Origin: Geminicoccaceae bacterium
Lineage (GTDB): Bacteria; Pseudomonadota; Alphaproteobacteria; Geminicoccales; Geminicoccaceae
Reading direction: 5' to 3'
Length of the DNA stretch: 12,409 nucleotides
NCBI GenBank assembly: GCA_030824835.1
Contig: JAPJRA010000005.1
Span: forward strand, 11,384-23,792
Each line of letters starts with the position of its first letter. The first letter of the stretch is position 1. Of the stretch, positions 1-6,520 are shown piece after piece. The translations under genes were made by a program, and so were the position numbers. A model generated the notes under the pieces. It was not told the origin of the DNA. It was given only the letters and a program-made list of their open reading frames with translations, and did not search any database.

Positions 1-1
1 C

Positions 2-1096
2 TTTGCGGAAGGTTGCCGCGGCTCGCTCACCAAGACCCTGATGGAACGGTTCAAGCTGCGCGAGGGCGTCCAGCCGCAGACCTACGGTCTGGGCGTGAAG
101 GAACTTTGGGAGATCAAGCCCGAGCAGCATGTCAAAGGCCGGGTGATCCATACGATCGGCTGGCCGGTCGACACGAAGACCTACGGCGGATCATGGCTCT
201 ACATGTTCGGTGAGAACTTGGTCTCGGTCGGCTACGTGGTCGGGCTCGACTACGCGAATCCCCACCTGTCGCCGTTCGAGGAGATGCAGCGCTACAAGAC
301 CCATCCTGCCATCCGACCGATCTTCGAGGGCGGGCGGCGCATTGCCTACGGTGCGCGCGCGCTGTCCGAGGGCGGCTTCCAGTCGATCCCCAAGCTGGTG
401 TTCCCCGGCGGGGCCCTGATCGGCGACACGGCCGGCTTTCTCAACGTGCCGAAGATCAAGGGCACCCATACGGCGATGAAGTCCGGGATGACGGCGGCCG
501 AGGCTGCGTTCGATGCGCTCGAGAGCGGCGGTGAGACGCCGTCGCTCGATGCCTACCCAGAACGGCTGAAGCAGACCTGGCTGTGGGACGAGCTCAGCTC
601 GGTCCGGAATATCCGGCCGGCCTTCCACTGGGGGCTGTGGCCGGCCCTGGCCTATTCGGCGTTCGAAACGTACGTGTTGCGCGGGAAGGCCCCTTGGACC
701 CTGGGGCACCGCGCCGATCACACGTCACTGAAGCCAAGCGCCGAATGTCCACGCATCGACTATCCGCGACCGGACGGCAAGCTCACCTTCGACAAGCTGT
801 CGTCGGTTTTCCTGTCCAACACCAATCATGAGGAAGACCAGCCGGTGCATCTGCGGCTGAAGGACCCGGCCGTGGCGGAGACACTCAACCTGCCGGTCTA
901 CGACGGCCCCGAGCAGCGATACTGCCCGGCCGGCGTCTATGAGTATGTGGCCACTGCCGACGGCGTCCGGCACTTGCAGATCAACGCGCAAAACTGCGTG
1001 CACTGCAAAACCTGTGATATCAAGGACCCGTCCCAGAACATCGACTGGGTCACCCCCGAGGGCGGCGGCGGGCCAAACTATATCGGCGGTATGTGA
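2..1096 (+). CDS. Electron transfer flavoprotein-ubiquinone oxidoreductase, 3' part (5' end outside window)
   Basis: ETF-QO takes electrons from reduced ETF (fatty-acid and amino-acid catabolism) and passes them through FAD and a [4Fe-4S] cluster to ubiquinone at the inner membrane. The open frame runs in from the left edge (first full codon at base 2), so the FAD-binding N-terminus is missing and 364 residues are visible. Long blocks match the family as I know it from the human enzyme: [34 protein letters not shown] and [15 protein letters not shown]. The last 70 residues hold the cluster ligands as C-x23-C-x2-C-x2-C (RYCPAG, then NCVHCKTC), followed by the family ending DPSQNIDWV and a glycine-rich GGGGPNY tail. 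All four cysteines are present, so the enzyme looks functional. It converges with the peptidoglycan-binding protein gene. Identification is very secure. Confidence 0.97.
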   Translation, partial: FAEGCRGSLTKTLMERFKLREGVQPQTYGLGVKELWEIKPEQHVKGRVIHTIGWPVDTKTYGGSWLYMFGENLVSVGYVVGLDYANPHLSPFEEMQRYKTHPAIRPIFEGGRRIAYGARALSEGGFQSIPKLVFPGGALIGDTAGFLNVPKIKGTHTAMKSGMTAAEAAFDALESGGETPSLDAYPERLKQTWLWDELSSVRNIRPAFHWGLWPALAYSAFETYVLRGKAPWTLGHRADHTSLKPSAECPRIDYPRPDGKLTFDKLSSVFLSNTNHEEDQPVHLRLKDPAVAETLNLPVYDGPEQRYCPAGVYEYVATADGVRHLQINAQNCVHCKTCDIKDPSQNIDWVTPEGGGGPNYIGGM

Positions 1097-1101
1097 CCGT
1101 C

Positions 1102-1124
1102 GGCGGCCCTCGCTCGGGGCCGCC
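1102..1124. terminator. Hairpin between convergent genes, probable bidirectional terminator
   Basis: GGCGGCCC (1102-1109) pairs perfectly with GGGCCGCC (1117-1124) across a 7-base loop. It starts 5 bases after the ETF-QO stop codon and ends on the last base of the stop codon of the convergent gene. An 8-bp all-GC stem is stable enough to end transcription from both sides. There is no clean T-run on either side, only TACTGTGTCTT to the right, so the terminator call is inferred from position and stem strength. Confidence 0.5.
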
Positions 1125-1852
1125 TACTGTGTCTTCGGAATCAGGTTCAGATCGAGCTTGGCCGGTGGCGGAGCACTGCTTTGGCTGGGTGCCGCCGGCG
1201 CCGGTGCCGGCGCTGCTGCGCCCGAACTGGGCCGTGCCGCCGCAGCGCCGGGGCGTTGCGGACCGGCGTAAAACAGGCCCATCAAGGTAATGTCATCCGG
1301 CATGCCGGATGGGTTGAGCCCGACTTTCTTCTGGAATTCCTGCACCGCGCTCTGAGTACCGGGACCGAACACACCGTCGGCACCACCTTTCAGGAAACCC
1401 AGTTCGATCAGCCGAGCCTGGATGTCCTTGATGCCGTCACGGTAAAGGTAGAGGGCATCGTTGCCGTCGCCGATCTTCACCCGGTCGGCCGCGGTGGTGA
1501 TCTTGTCCGGCGCGATGACGACGCGGATCATCTCGTTGACCACCTGCACCACGGCCGCGTCGGGATGCTGCTTGCAGACGTTGAACACGAGCTGCGCGAA
1601 CAATTCCGGCGACTGCCACGCAAAGACGTCGAACGTGCCCTTGTCCAGGGTGTTGTAGGCAGTGACGTAGCCATCGAGCCACGGGCCGGTCTGCTTGCAC
1701 TCCTCCTTCTTGCCCTCGCAGAGCTCGATGAAGCGCTGGCATGTGGCCCGGCCAAGTCCATAAGGCTGGAAGCGGTTCTGAGAATCGGCTGCTTCTGCCG
1801 CCGCGGAACTCACGATGGCCAGTGCTGCCCCCAGGCGAATAATCGACCTCAT
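1124..1852 (-). CDS. Secreted peptidoglycan-binding-domain protein with N-terminal HdeA/Rap1a-like region
   Basis: This is a 242-residue exported protein. Residues 1-21 form a signal peptide (basic start MRSIIR, Ala-rich core, cleavage likely after AEA). Residues about 30-112 contain four cysteines (38, 45, 52, 93) and a Y/W-rich pattern (TCQRFIELC, GPWLDGYVTAYN, VFNVCKQHPDA) that resembles small periplasmic HdeA or Rap1a-like helical domains; that is my pattern reading. Residues about 139-195 form a peptidoglycan-binding domain (IKDIQARLIELGFL, DGVFGPGTQSAVQEFQ). The last 45 residues are Pro/Ala-rich and probably disordered. An in-frame TTG at 1861 is possible, but AGGAG lies only 3 bases from it; ATG at 1852 fits the signal peptide better, with 12-base spacing. 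The likely site of action is the periplasm, at the cell wall. No catalytic domain is visible. Confidence 0.8.
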   Translation of the reverse strand: MRSIIRLGAALAIVSSAAAEAADSQNRFQPYGLGRATCQRFIELCEGKKEECKQTGPWLDGYVTAYNTLDKGTFDVFAWQSPELFAQLVFNVCKQHPDAAVVQVVNEMIRVVIAPDKITTAADRVKIGDGNDALYLYRDGIKDIQARLIELGFLKGGADGVFGPGTQSAVQEFQKKVGLNPSGMPDDITLMGLFYAGPQRPGAAAARPSSGAAAPAPAPAAPSQSSAPPPAKLDLNLIPKTQ

Positions 1853-1873
1853 TGTCCGCAATCTCTCCTGTCC

Positions 1874-1896
1874 GGCCCGACCATGGCGGGCCCGCC
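1874..1896. repeat. Overlapping inverted repeats between map and the peptidoglycan-binding gene
   Basis: The 49-base gap holds GGCCCG (1874-1879) and CGGGCC (1887-1892) around the loop ACCATGG. Overlapping it is the 12-bp perfect palindrome GGCGGG/CCCGCC (1885-1896). It sits just after the map stop codon and before the ribosome-binding site of the next leftward gene, so it could weaken read-through from map. No T-run follows. GC-rich DNA produces such repeats by chance, so the functional reading is weak. Confidence 0.3.
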
Positions 1897-1901
1897 GCCA
1901 G

Positions 1902-2729
1902 CTATACTGGATAGGGTGGCTTGTCGAAGCCTTTGGGCGACAGCGTAAATACCTCCACCCCGTCCTCGGTCACGCCGACCGTGTGCTCGAACTGGGCTGA
2001 CAGCGAGCGGTCACGGGTCACCGTGGTCCAGCCGTCCCCAAGAATCTTCACCTCGTGGCGTCCGGCATTGATCATCGGCTCGATCGTGAACAACATTCCA
2101 GGCCGCAGCGTCAACCCCTCACCGGGGGTCCCGTAGTGTTTCACCTCCGGCGAATCGTGGAAGACGCGGCCCAGGCCATGTCCGACGAAATCGCGGACGA
2201 CCGAGAAGCGGTTCTCCTCGGCAATTCGCTGAATGGCGTGGCCGACATCACCAAGAGTGGCACCCGGACGAACGGCGCGGATGCCGGCCCACATCGCCTC
2301 GAAGGTGACCTCGACCAGCTTCTGGGCCTTCACCGAAGCCTTGTCGCCGATGATGAACATGCGGCTGGTGTCGCCGTACCAGCCGTCAAGCACGACGGTG
2401 ACGTCAATGTTGGCGATATCGCCGTCGTGAAGCCGCTTGTCGTCGCTGGGAATCCCATGATTGACGACGTGGTTGATCGAGATGCAGCAGCTCTTCGGGT
2501 AGCCACGATAGCCGAGCGTCGCCGAAATCGCATGATGCTCGTGCATGAAGTCGGCAATGCGCCGGTCGAGCTCGCCCGTGCTCACGCCTCGACGCACGAA
2601 CGGTGTGATGAAGTCCAGCGTCTCGGCCGCCAGCCGTCCCGCTGCCCGCATGGCAGCGAAGGCCTCGGGCCCGTGCAGCGGCACCGGGCGCCTGGTGCCG
2701 TCCTTGTCGATGATCATCTGGTCGGCCAT
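1902..2729 (-). CDS. map: Methionine aminopeptidase, type I
   Basis: A 275-residue cytosolic dinuclear metalloprotease that removes the initiator methionine from nascent proteins. The five metal ligands of the family are all visible: D109 (ANIDVTVVLDG), D120 (WYGDTSRMF), H184 (VGHGLGRVFH), E217 (LFTIEPMI) and E248 (QFEHTVGVTEDG). The substrate-site histidines H91 (VVNHGIP) and H191 are also present. Length matches type I enzymes, which lack the type II insertion. The N-terminal RRPVPLHGPEAFAAMRAAG extension is the form I associate with alphaproteobacterial MetAPs. The start is the first ATG; only a weak GAGACG precedes it, and the second ATG (MIID) has no better site. The gene is 102 bases downstream of the ABM-dehydrogenase gene and probably has its own promoter. 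Nothing here shows whether it is the only map copy. Confidence 0.95.
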   Translation of the reverse strand: MADQMIIDKDGTRRPVPLHGPEAFAAMRAAGRLAAETLDFITPFVRRGVSTGELDRRIADFMHEHHAISATLGYRGYPKSCCISINHVVNHGIPSDDKRLHDGDIANIDVTVVLDGWYGDTSRMFIIGDKASVKAQKLVEVTFEAMWAGIRAVRPGATLGDVGHAIQRIAEENRFSVVRDFVGHGLGRVFHDSPEVKHYGTPGEGLTLRPGMLFTIEPMINAGRHEVKILGDGWTTVTRDRSLSAQFEHTVGVTEDGVEVFTLSPKGFDKPPYPV

Positions 2730-2786
2730 GCGCGCGACGTCTCGATAAATTCGGGCGGATTGGGGGCGGCGAGCGGAAGGGCGGGG

Positions 2787-2814
2787 GTTAGCACCGCCGA
2801 CCGTCGGCTGTCAA
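2787..2814 (-). promoter_or_regulatory. Candidate sigma-70-type promoter for map, with a palindrome in its spacer
   Basis: On the minus strand a perfect TTGACA (2809-2814) is followed after 16 bases by GCTAAC (2787-2792), which matches the -10 consensus at only 3 of 6 positions. The spacer contains the perfect 13-bp palindrome GCCGAC-C-GTCGGC (2796-2808), which could be an operator. Transcription would start about 50 bases before the map ATG. The -35 is convincing and the -10 weak, so this is a candidate only. Confidence 0.4.
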
Positions 2815-2831
2815 ACCAGGCACCCGGCAGC

Positions 2832-4133
2832 TCAGGCCGAAGGTGCCAACACCTCCGGATTGAGCAGGAACCCCGGCCCCGGATCCCGACCGGCCAGGAC
2901 CGCCAGTGCGTTCTCGACCGAGCGCTCGGTCATGGCACGCACCGCGGCAGCACTGAGCCCTGCCACGTGTGGGGTGAGCACAACCTGCTCGAGCCGCCGC
3001 AGCGGCGACTCTGGTAGGGGCTCGGTCTCGAACACGTCCAGCGCCGCGCCTGCGATACGCTTGTCCTCCAAGGCCTGCACCAGGGCAGCCTCGTCGACCA
3101 GGCCGCCGCGGGCAGTGTTGATCAGGATGGCGGTGGGCTTCATCGCCGCCAGCCGCCGCGCGTCGATCAGATGCCGGGTCTCCGCATTCAGCGGCGCGTG
3201 CAGGGATACGAAATCCGACCGGGCGAGAAGCTCGTCCAGCTCCACCACTCGATAGCCCAGGCGCGCCACCGTATCCGCCTCGGCGACGGGGTCGGCGACG
3301 AGCACCTCCATGTTGAAGCCGAGGCACCGCTTGGCGACCGCGCGCCCGATGCGGCCGAAGCCGATGATCCCAGCGGTCGTTTCGTGCAGACGGCCGTGCA
3401 GTAGCCTGTCCCACGCACCTGCCCGCACGCCACGATCATACTCGACGACCCGGTGCGCCGCAGCCAACATCAGTGCCATGGTGTGGTCGGCCACGGCGTC
3501 GTGGTTGGCCCCGTAGGCCATCGCCACGGCGACGCCATGCCTGGTCGCCGCCGCCACGTCGACCTGATCGTAACCAACGCCGAGCCGAGCCACCACCTTG
3601 AGCGCCGGCGCCGCCGCGAAGACGCGTTCGGTGTAGGGCTCGACCCCCGCTATCGTCGCCACCACCCCATTCAGGCTCTCGATCAGCTCGGACTCGGTGA
3701 GGGTCCGGCCGAGGTCGATCCAGCGAATATCGAACCCGGCCTCGATGAGCGGCGCCAGATATTCTTGGAAGTCCTGCAGCACGGGCACCGCGCACAACAC
3801 GGCGCCGGGCCATGCGGCCGCAACAGGGCGCAGCTCACGTAATCTGGCCTCGGTGACGAATGGTTCGCGAGCCTCGCGAAACCACGCGGCGTGTGCCGAT
3901 TCGCGGTGTGCAGCGAATGCCTCGTCGCTGGCGAACTGCTCGGAGAACACCAGCAGCCCCAGATCGTCTTGCGGCGCCACCAGCTCGAAGCGCAGGCAGC
4001 CCGGCTCCGCGGCCAGCGTGTTGCGGACATGCCGTTGCGCCAGCTCGAGCATGGCCTCCCGGTGCGCCGGGTCGAAGCGCAGCTCGGCGATGATCGTGAG
4101 GGGCTCGGGCGCGATCCGTGGGTTGGGGGGCAT
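2832..4133 (-). CDS. Fusion protein: ABM (monooxygenase-like) domain + D-isomer-specific 2-hydroxyacid dehydrogenase
   Basis: A 433-residue two-domain protein. Residues about 11-100 look like an antibiotic-biosynthesis-monooxygenase (ABM, dimeric alpha/beta barrel) domain: LTIIAELRFDP, EPGCLRFELVAPQDD, LLVFSEQFAS, then AAHRESAHAAWF. Residues about 110-425 form an NAD-dependent D-2-hydroxyacid dehydrogenase. It has the Rossmann motif GIIGFGRIGRAVAKR (G258, G260, G263), the signature NTARGGLVDEAALVQAL with catalytic R342, DVFETEP with E371, and TPHVAG with H389. All three catalytic residues are present. There is no ACT domain, so it is not a classical full-length SerA. Dehydrogenases of this family reduce 2-oxo acids or oxidise 2-hydroxy acids; the substrate cannot be read here. 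One uninterrupted frame covers both domains. The ATG has only a modest GAGCTGG upstream. Domain calls are firm; the joint function is unknown. Confidence 0.88.
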   Translation of the reverse strand: MPPNPRIAPEPLTIIAELRFDPAHREAMLELAQRHVRNTLAAEPGCLRFELVAPQDDLGLLVFSEQFASDEAFAAHRESAHAAWFREAREPFVTEARLRELRPVAAAWPGAVLCAVPVLQDFQEYLAPLIEAGFDIRWIDLGRTLTESELIESLNGVVATIAGVEPYTERVFAAAPALKVVARLGVGYDQVDVAAATRHGVAVAMAYGANHDAVADHTMALMLAAAHRVVEYDRGVRAGAWDRLLHGRLHETTAGIIGFGRIGRAVAKRCLGFNMEVLVADPVAEADTVARLGYRVVELDELLARSDFVSLHAPLNAETRHLIDARRLAAMKPTAILINTARGGLVDEAALVQALEDKRIAGAALDVFETEPLPESPLRRLEQVVLTPHVAGLSAAAVRAMTERSVENALAVLAGRDPGPGFLLNPEVLAPSA

Positions 4134-4182
4134 CTGGCATCCAGCTCGGATCTAGCGATTGCTCAACCCGGTAAAGCGGATC

Positions 4183-4208
4183 GCACCATAAGGCGCAAGT
4201 TATGGCGC
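4183..4208. repeat. Imperfect inverted repeat upstream of the ABM-dehydrogenase gene
   Basis: CCATAA (4186-4191) and TTATGG (4200-4205) are perfect inverted copies around 8 bases (GGCGCAAG). One mismatch and two further pairs extend the symmetry to 4183-4208. It lies 50-75 bases before the ABM-dehydrogenase start, in the 154-base gap after the serine hydrolase gene, where a promoter and operator would be expected. The AT-rich arms stand out in GC-rich DNA. I found no convincing promoter hexamers beside it. Confidence 0.35.
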
Positions 4209-4287
4209 CCAGCGTGCCCGCTCATACCTCCCGCCGACCCGATCAACGCTGACGCCCCTGCCCGGCGACACTCCCACCCGATCGCCT

Positions 4288-5505
4288 TCACCGCATGACG
4301 GTGGCGTAGAGCCTTTCCATCAGAACGCCGACTTGATCCGTGCCCTCGGGGGGCTGCGAGTTGATGGTCACGGCCAGAACCAGGTCGTCCTTCGGGAAAT
4401 AGGCGAACGTGCCGCGATATCCCAGATTGATGCCCTCGTAGAACCAGAAGCGACCCAGCCGCGGGTGATAGAGCTGTGCCAGACCCAAGCCAAATCCCCC
4501 GGGATCGCTCGGGGTCACATGGGCGATGGGCTTTCCGGTCCTCGTCGAAACCAGCTGCTTCATCTGCTCTAGCTGGGCCGGCGCTACCACCCTGCCGCCG
4601 AACAGGCCCCTGATCCATTTGGCAAGGTCGCGTGGCGTCGACACGATTCCGCCGGCCGCACCCGTCCAGCTCACATCCGCACGCCGCATGTCCTGGCCTT
4701 TCAGCGGCGTCAGCGGCCCCACCGTGCAGTCGGGTCGATACTCACCGCAAGTCGGGTTCTCGAAGTAGCCACTAGCCATGCGCGCGATGACTTCGTCGGG
4801 CAGCTTCCAGCTGTCGTAGAAGGTGTCGTGCAGTCCGAGCGGCTTGAAGATTCGCTCGCGAAGCTGACGGTCATAGCTGGCCCCGCCCGCTTTCTCGACG
4901 ATCATGCCCGCGAGGATGTAGTTGGTGTTCGAGTAGAAATAGCCCTTGCTCGTCGGCAGATGGTAGCTCGGCGTCGGATAGGCGTACGCGACCAGCTGCT
5001 CGGTCGTGAAATGCCTGTACTTGTTGTTCGCCTGCGCCCGCATGAACCGCGGCGCCTCGCTGTAGGTCGGGATGCCGCTGGTCATGTTCAGCAGATGGCG
5101 GATGCGGACCTTGGCCCATGCCGGATATTGCGGCAGCCAGTCACCCACGGTCTGGTCGATGTCGAGGCGACCCGTCTTTTCCAGCTTGAGCAGGAGGGCC
5201 GAAGTGAAAGCCTTGGTGTTGCTGCCGATACCCATGAGGACCCGATCGTCGATCGGAACCCGACGCGACCGGTTCGTTGTGCCGGCAACCACGGCGATGC
5301 CCGGATCGCGGGCTCCGGTGCTGACAAACGCCGAGACGGCGGTGATGCCCTCAGGCTTGCGGCGGGACGACAGGTAGGCGTCGACATCGGCCTGCAATCG
5401 TGCCCGTAACGAGGTCCGGGCCGTTGCCGTACCGGCGGTCAATGTAACCAAGCCGGTCACCAAGCCTGCCCGCACCAACATGCGACGATCACATTTTCCA
5501 ACCAT
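4288..5505 (-). CDS. Exported beta-lactamase-fold serine hydrolase (class C / DD-peptidase / esterase family)
   Basis: A 405-residue penicillin-binding-protein-like hydrolase. The nucleophile motif S-x-x-K is GSNTK (S95, K98), followed by AFTSALLLKLEKTGRLDID. The second motif is YSN (193-195) in GYFYSNTNYILAGMIVEKAG. HLLNMTSGIPTY is also typical of the family. The third motif, normally K/H-x-G, reads Y-E-G (356-358) in FYEGINLGYRG. The N-terminus has RRMLVRAG, a hydrophobic stretch and TATA before RTS; this could be a Tat-like or Sec signal, so the protein is probably periplasmic. I chose ATG 5505 because AGGGAG lies 7 bases upstream and it gives a proper signal peptide; the open frame extends 22 codons further without a supported start. 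Substrate is open: D-amino-acid peptides, esters and beta-lactams are all cleaved by relatives. Nothing indicates a true resistance enzyme. Confidence 0.88.
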   Translation of the reverse strand: MVGKCDRRMLVRAGLVTGLVTLTAGTATARTSLRARLQADVDAYLSSRRKPEGITAVSAFVSTGARDPGIAVVAGTTNRSRRVPIDDRVLMGIGSNTKAFTSALLLKLEKTGRLDIDQTVGDWLPQYPAWAKVRIRHLLNMTSGIPTYSEAPRFMRAQANNKYRHFTTEQLVAYAYPTPSYHLPTSKGYFYSNTNYILAGMIVEKAGGASYDRQLRERIFKPLGLHDTFYDSWKLPDEVIARMASGYFENPTCGEYRPDCTVGPLTPLKGQDMRRADVSWTGAAGGIVSTPRDLAKWIRGLFGGRVVAPAQLEQMKQLVSTRTGKPIAHVTPSDPGGFGLGLAQLYHPRLGRFWFYEGINLGYRGTFAYFPKDDLVLAVTINSQPPEGTDQVGVLMERLYATVMR

Positions 5506-5574
5506 CTCGCGTCTCCCTACCGTTCCATTCCTCCTTCTAGGAGCGGTTCGCCGGCCAACCCAGGGCGGCAATGG

Positions 5575-5605
5575 GGAAGTTCATGGAATTCAGTGGAAGT
5601 TCCAC
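5575..5605. promoter_or_regulatory. Three helically phased GGAA-TTC repeats, one a perfect palindrome; possible operator
   Basis: GGAAGTTC occurs at 5575-5582 and 5595-5602, with the related GGAATTC at 5585-5591, so the copies start exactly 10 bases apart (one helical turn). The third copy lies in the perfect 13-bp palindrome GTGGAA-G-TTCCAC (5593-5605). The block is in the 124-base gap after the transporter gene, 70-100 bases before the serine hydrolase start, a suitable place for a regulator acting on the hydrolase gene. No strong promoter hexamers were found, so function is inferred from spacing and symmetry. Confidence 0.4.
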
Positions 5606-5629
5606 GCGGAAGGGGAGGCATTATCCACC

Positions 5630-6517
5630 TCAGGCGGCCGACGCGGCGCGGCCACCCAGCAGCGAGTAGATCCCGGCGGCGACCACCACGCCGGCACCGA
5701 CGAGCGTCAGCGCGTCCGGGACATCGCCGAAGCCGAGATAGCCGATGATCACCGCCCACAGCAGAAGCGTGTAGGTGAACGGCTGCACCACCGCTGCCGG
5801 GCTCAGCTGCAACGCCTTGATCATGGCATAATGACCGACCCCGCCCAGTGCCGCCACCAGCACGAACAGCGGCCAGTGCTCGAGCGGTGGCGGCCGCCAG
5901 GCGAAGGGCACCACCACGCTCAGCGCGATGGCCCCCACGACGAGCTGCCAGAGCAGGCTGGTCTCGGCCGAGTCGACACGGCCGACCAGGCGGGTCAGCA
6001 CCTGATAGAGCGCGTAAAGCACGACGGACAGCAGCGCCACAAGCGAGGCCGGCTGGATCGCCCCGACGCCCGGTCGAACGATGAGCAGGACGCCCAGCAG
6101 ACCCACGCCGATGGCGGCCCAACGGCGCGCGCCGACCGCTTCACCCAGCAACGGCACGGCCAGCGCCGTCACCGCCAACGGCGTCAACGCGAGAATGGCG
6201 TGGACGTCGGCCAACGGCAATCGCCCGAAACACCAGACGACCAGACCGATCTCGGTCACCAGCAGCATCGAGCGCAAGACCTGCAGCCATGGGCGGGCCG
6301 ACCGTAACGACCGGCCGGCACCGCTGGGTCCCAGCACGAGCACCATCAACGGAATGGTGAAGACGTAGCGCAGCCAGATGATCTGCGGGGTGGGGTAGCG
6401 CGTGCTCAGATACTTGCTGGCCGCGTCCATGAGCCCGAACATGAGCATCGCCAGCAGCGTGATCAGGATGCCGCGATATTCCGGGGCGATCCGGAGAGCG
6501 GCCGTTGGCGCGGCCAC
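5630..6517 (-). CDS. EamA/DMT-superfamily membrane transporter
   Basis: A 295-residue inner-membrane protein with about ten hydrophobic helices in two five-helix halves, the drug/metabolite transporter layout. The first half begins with GILITLLAMLMFGLMDAASKYL and has the typical IIWLRYVFTIPLMVLVL and an early-helix FGRLPLADVHAI region. The second half (from about residue 150) has SLVALLSVVLYALYQVLTRLVGR and ends with helices YLGFGDVPDALTLVGAGVVVAAGIYS. The start is a GTG 3 bases after the amidase stop codon, which implies translational coupling within an operon; no good Shine-Dalgarno precedes it, and the next ATG would cut into the first helix. Relatives carry amino acids, amines, purines or drugs, so specificity cannot be assigned. 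The linkage to the amidase suggests it imports the amide substrate or exports a product. Confidence 0.9.
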   Translation of the reverse strand: MAAPTAALRIAPEYRGILITLLAMLMFGLMDAASKYLSTRYPTPQIIWLRYVFTIPLMVLVLGPSGAGRSLRSARPWLQVLRSMLLVTEIGLVVWCFGRLPLADVHAILALTPLAVTALAVPLLGEAVGARRWAAIGVGLLGVLLIVRPGVGAIQPASLVALLSVVLYALYQVLTRLVGRVDSAETSLLWQLVVGAIALSVVVPFAWRPPPLEHWPLFVLVAALGGVGHYAMIKALQLSPAAVVQPFTYTLLLWAVIIGYLGFGDVPDALTLVGAGVVVAAGIYSLLGGRAASAA

Positions 6518-6520
6518 GGC

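Noticed and set aside
2055..3017. Plus-strand frame of 320 codons opposite map and the end of the dehydrogenase
   Set aside because: It is antisense to conserved MetAP metal-ligand codons and shows no domain.
4288..5505. Antibiotic-resistance beta-lactamase
   Set aside because: The KTG-type third motif is missing and the context holds no AmpR-like regulator; the general esterase/peptidase family is the safer reading.
5517..5537. Near-perfect minus-strand ribosome-binding site (AAGGAGG) followed by a Met-Glu-Arg-stop mini-frame before the serine hydrolase
   Set aside because: The ATG is only one base from the site and the frame is three codons long. The hydrolase ATG at 5505 has its own AGGGAG at good spacing, so a regulatory leader peptide is not supported.
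5506..5571. Longer N-terminal version of the serine hydrolase starting near 5571
   Set aside because: It would put 22 Arg-rich residues before a normal signal peptide and has no better ribosome-binding site than ATG 5505.
5480..6307. Plus-strand frame of 275 codons opposite the EamA transporter
   Set aside because: Its His/Gln/Arg-rich product is antisense to clear membrane helices, with no hydrophobic or domain pattern.
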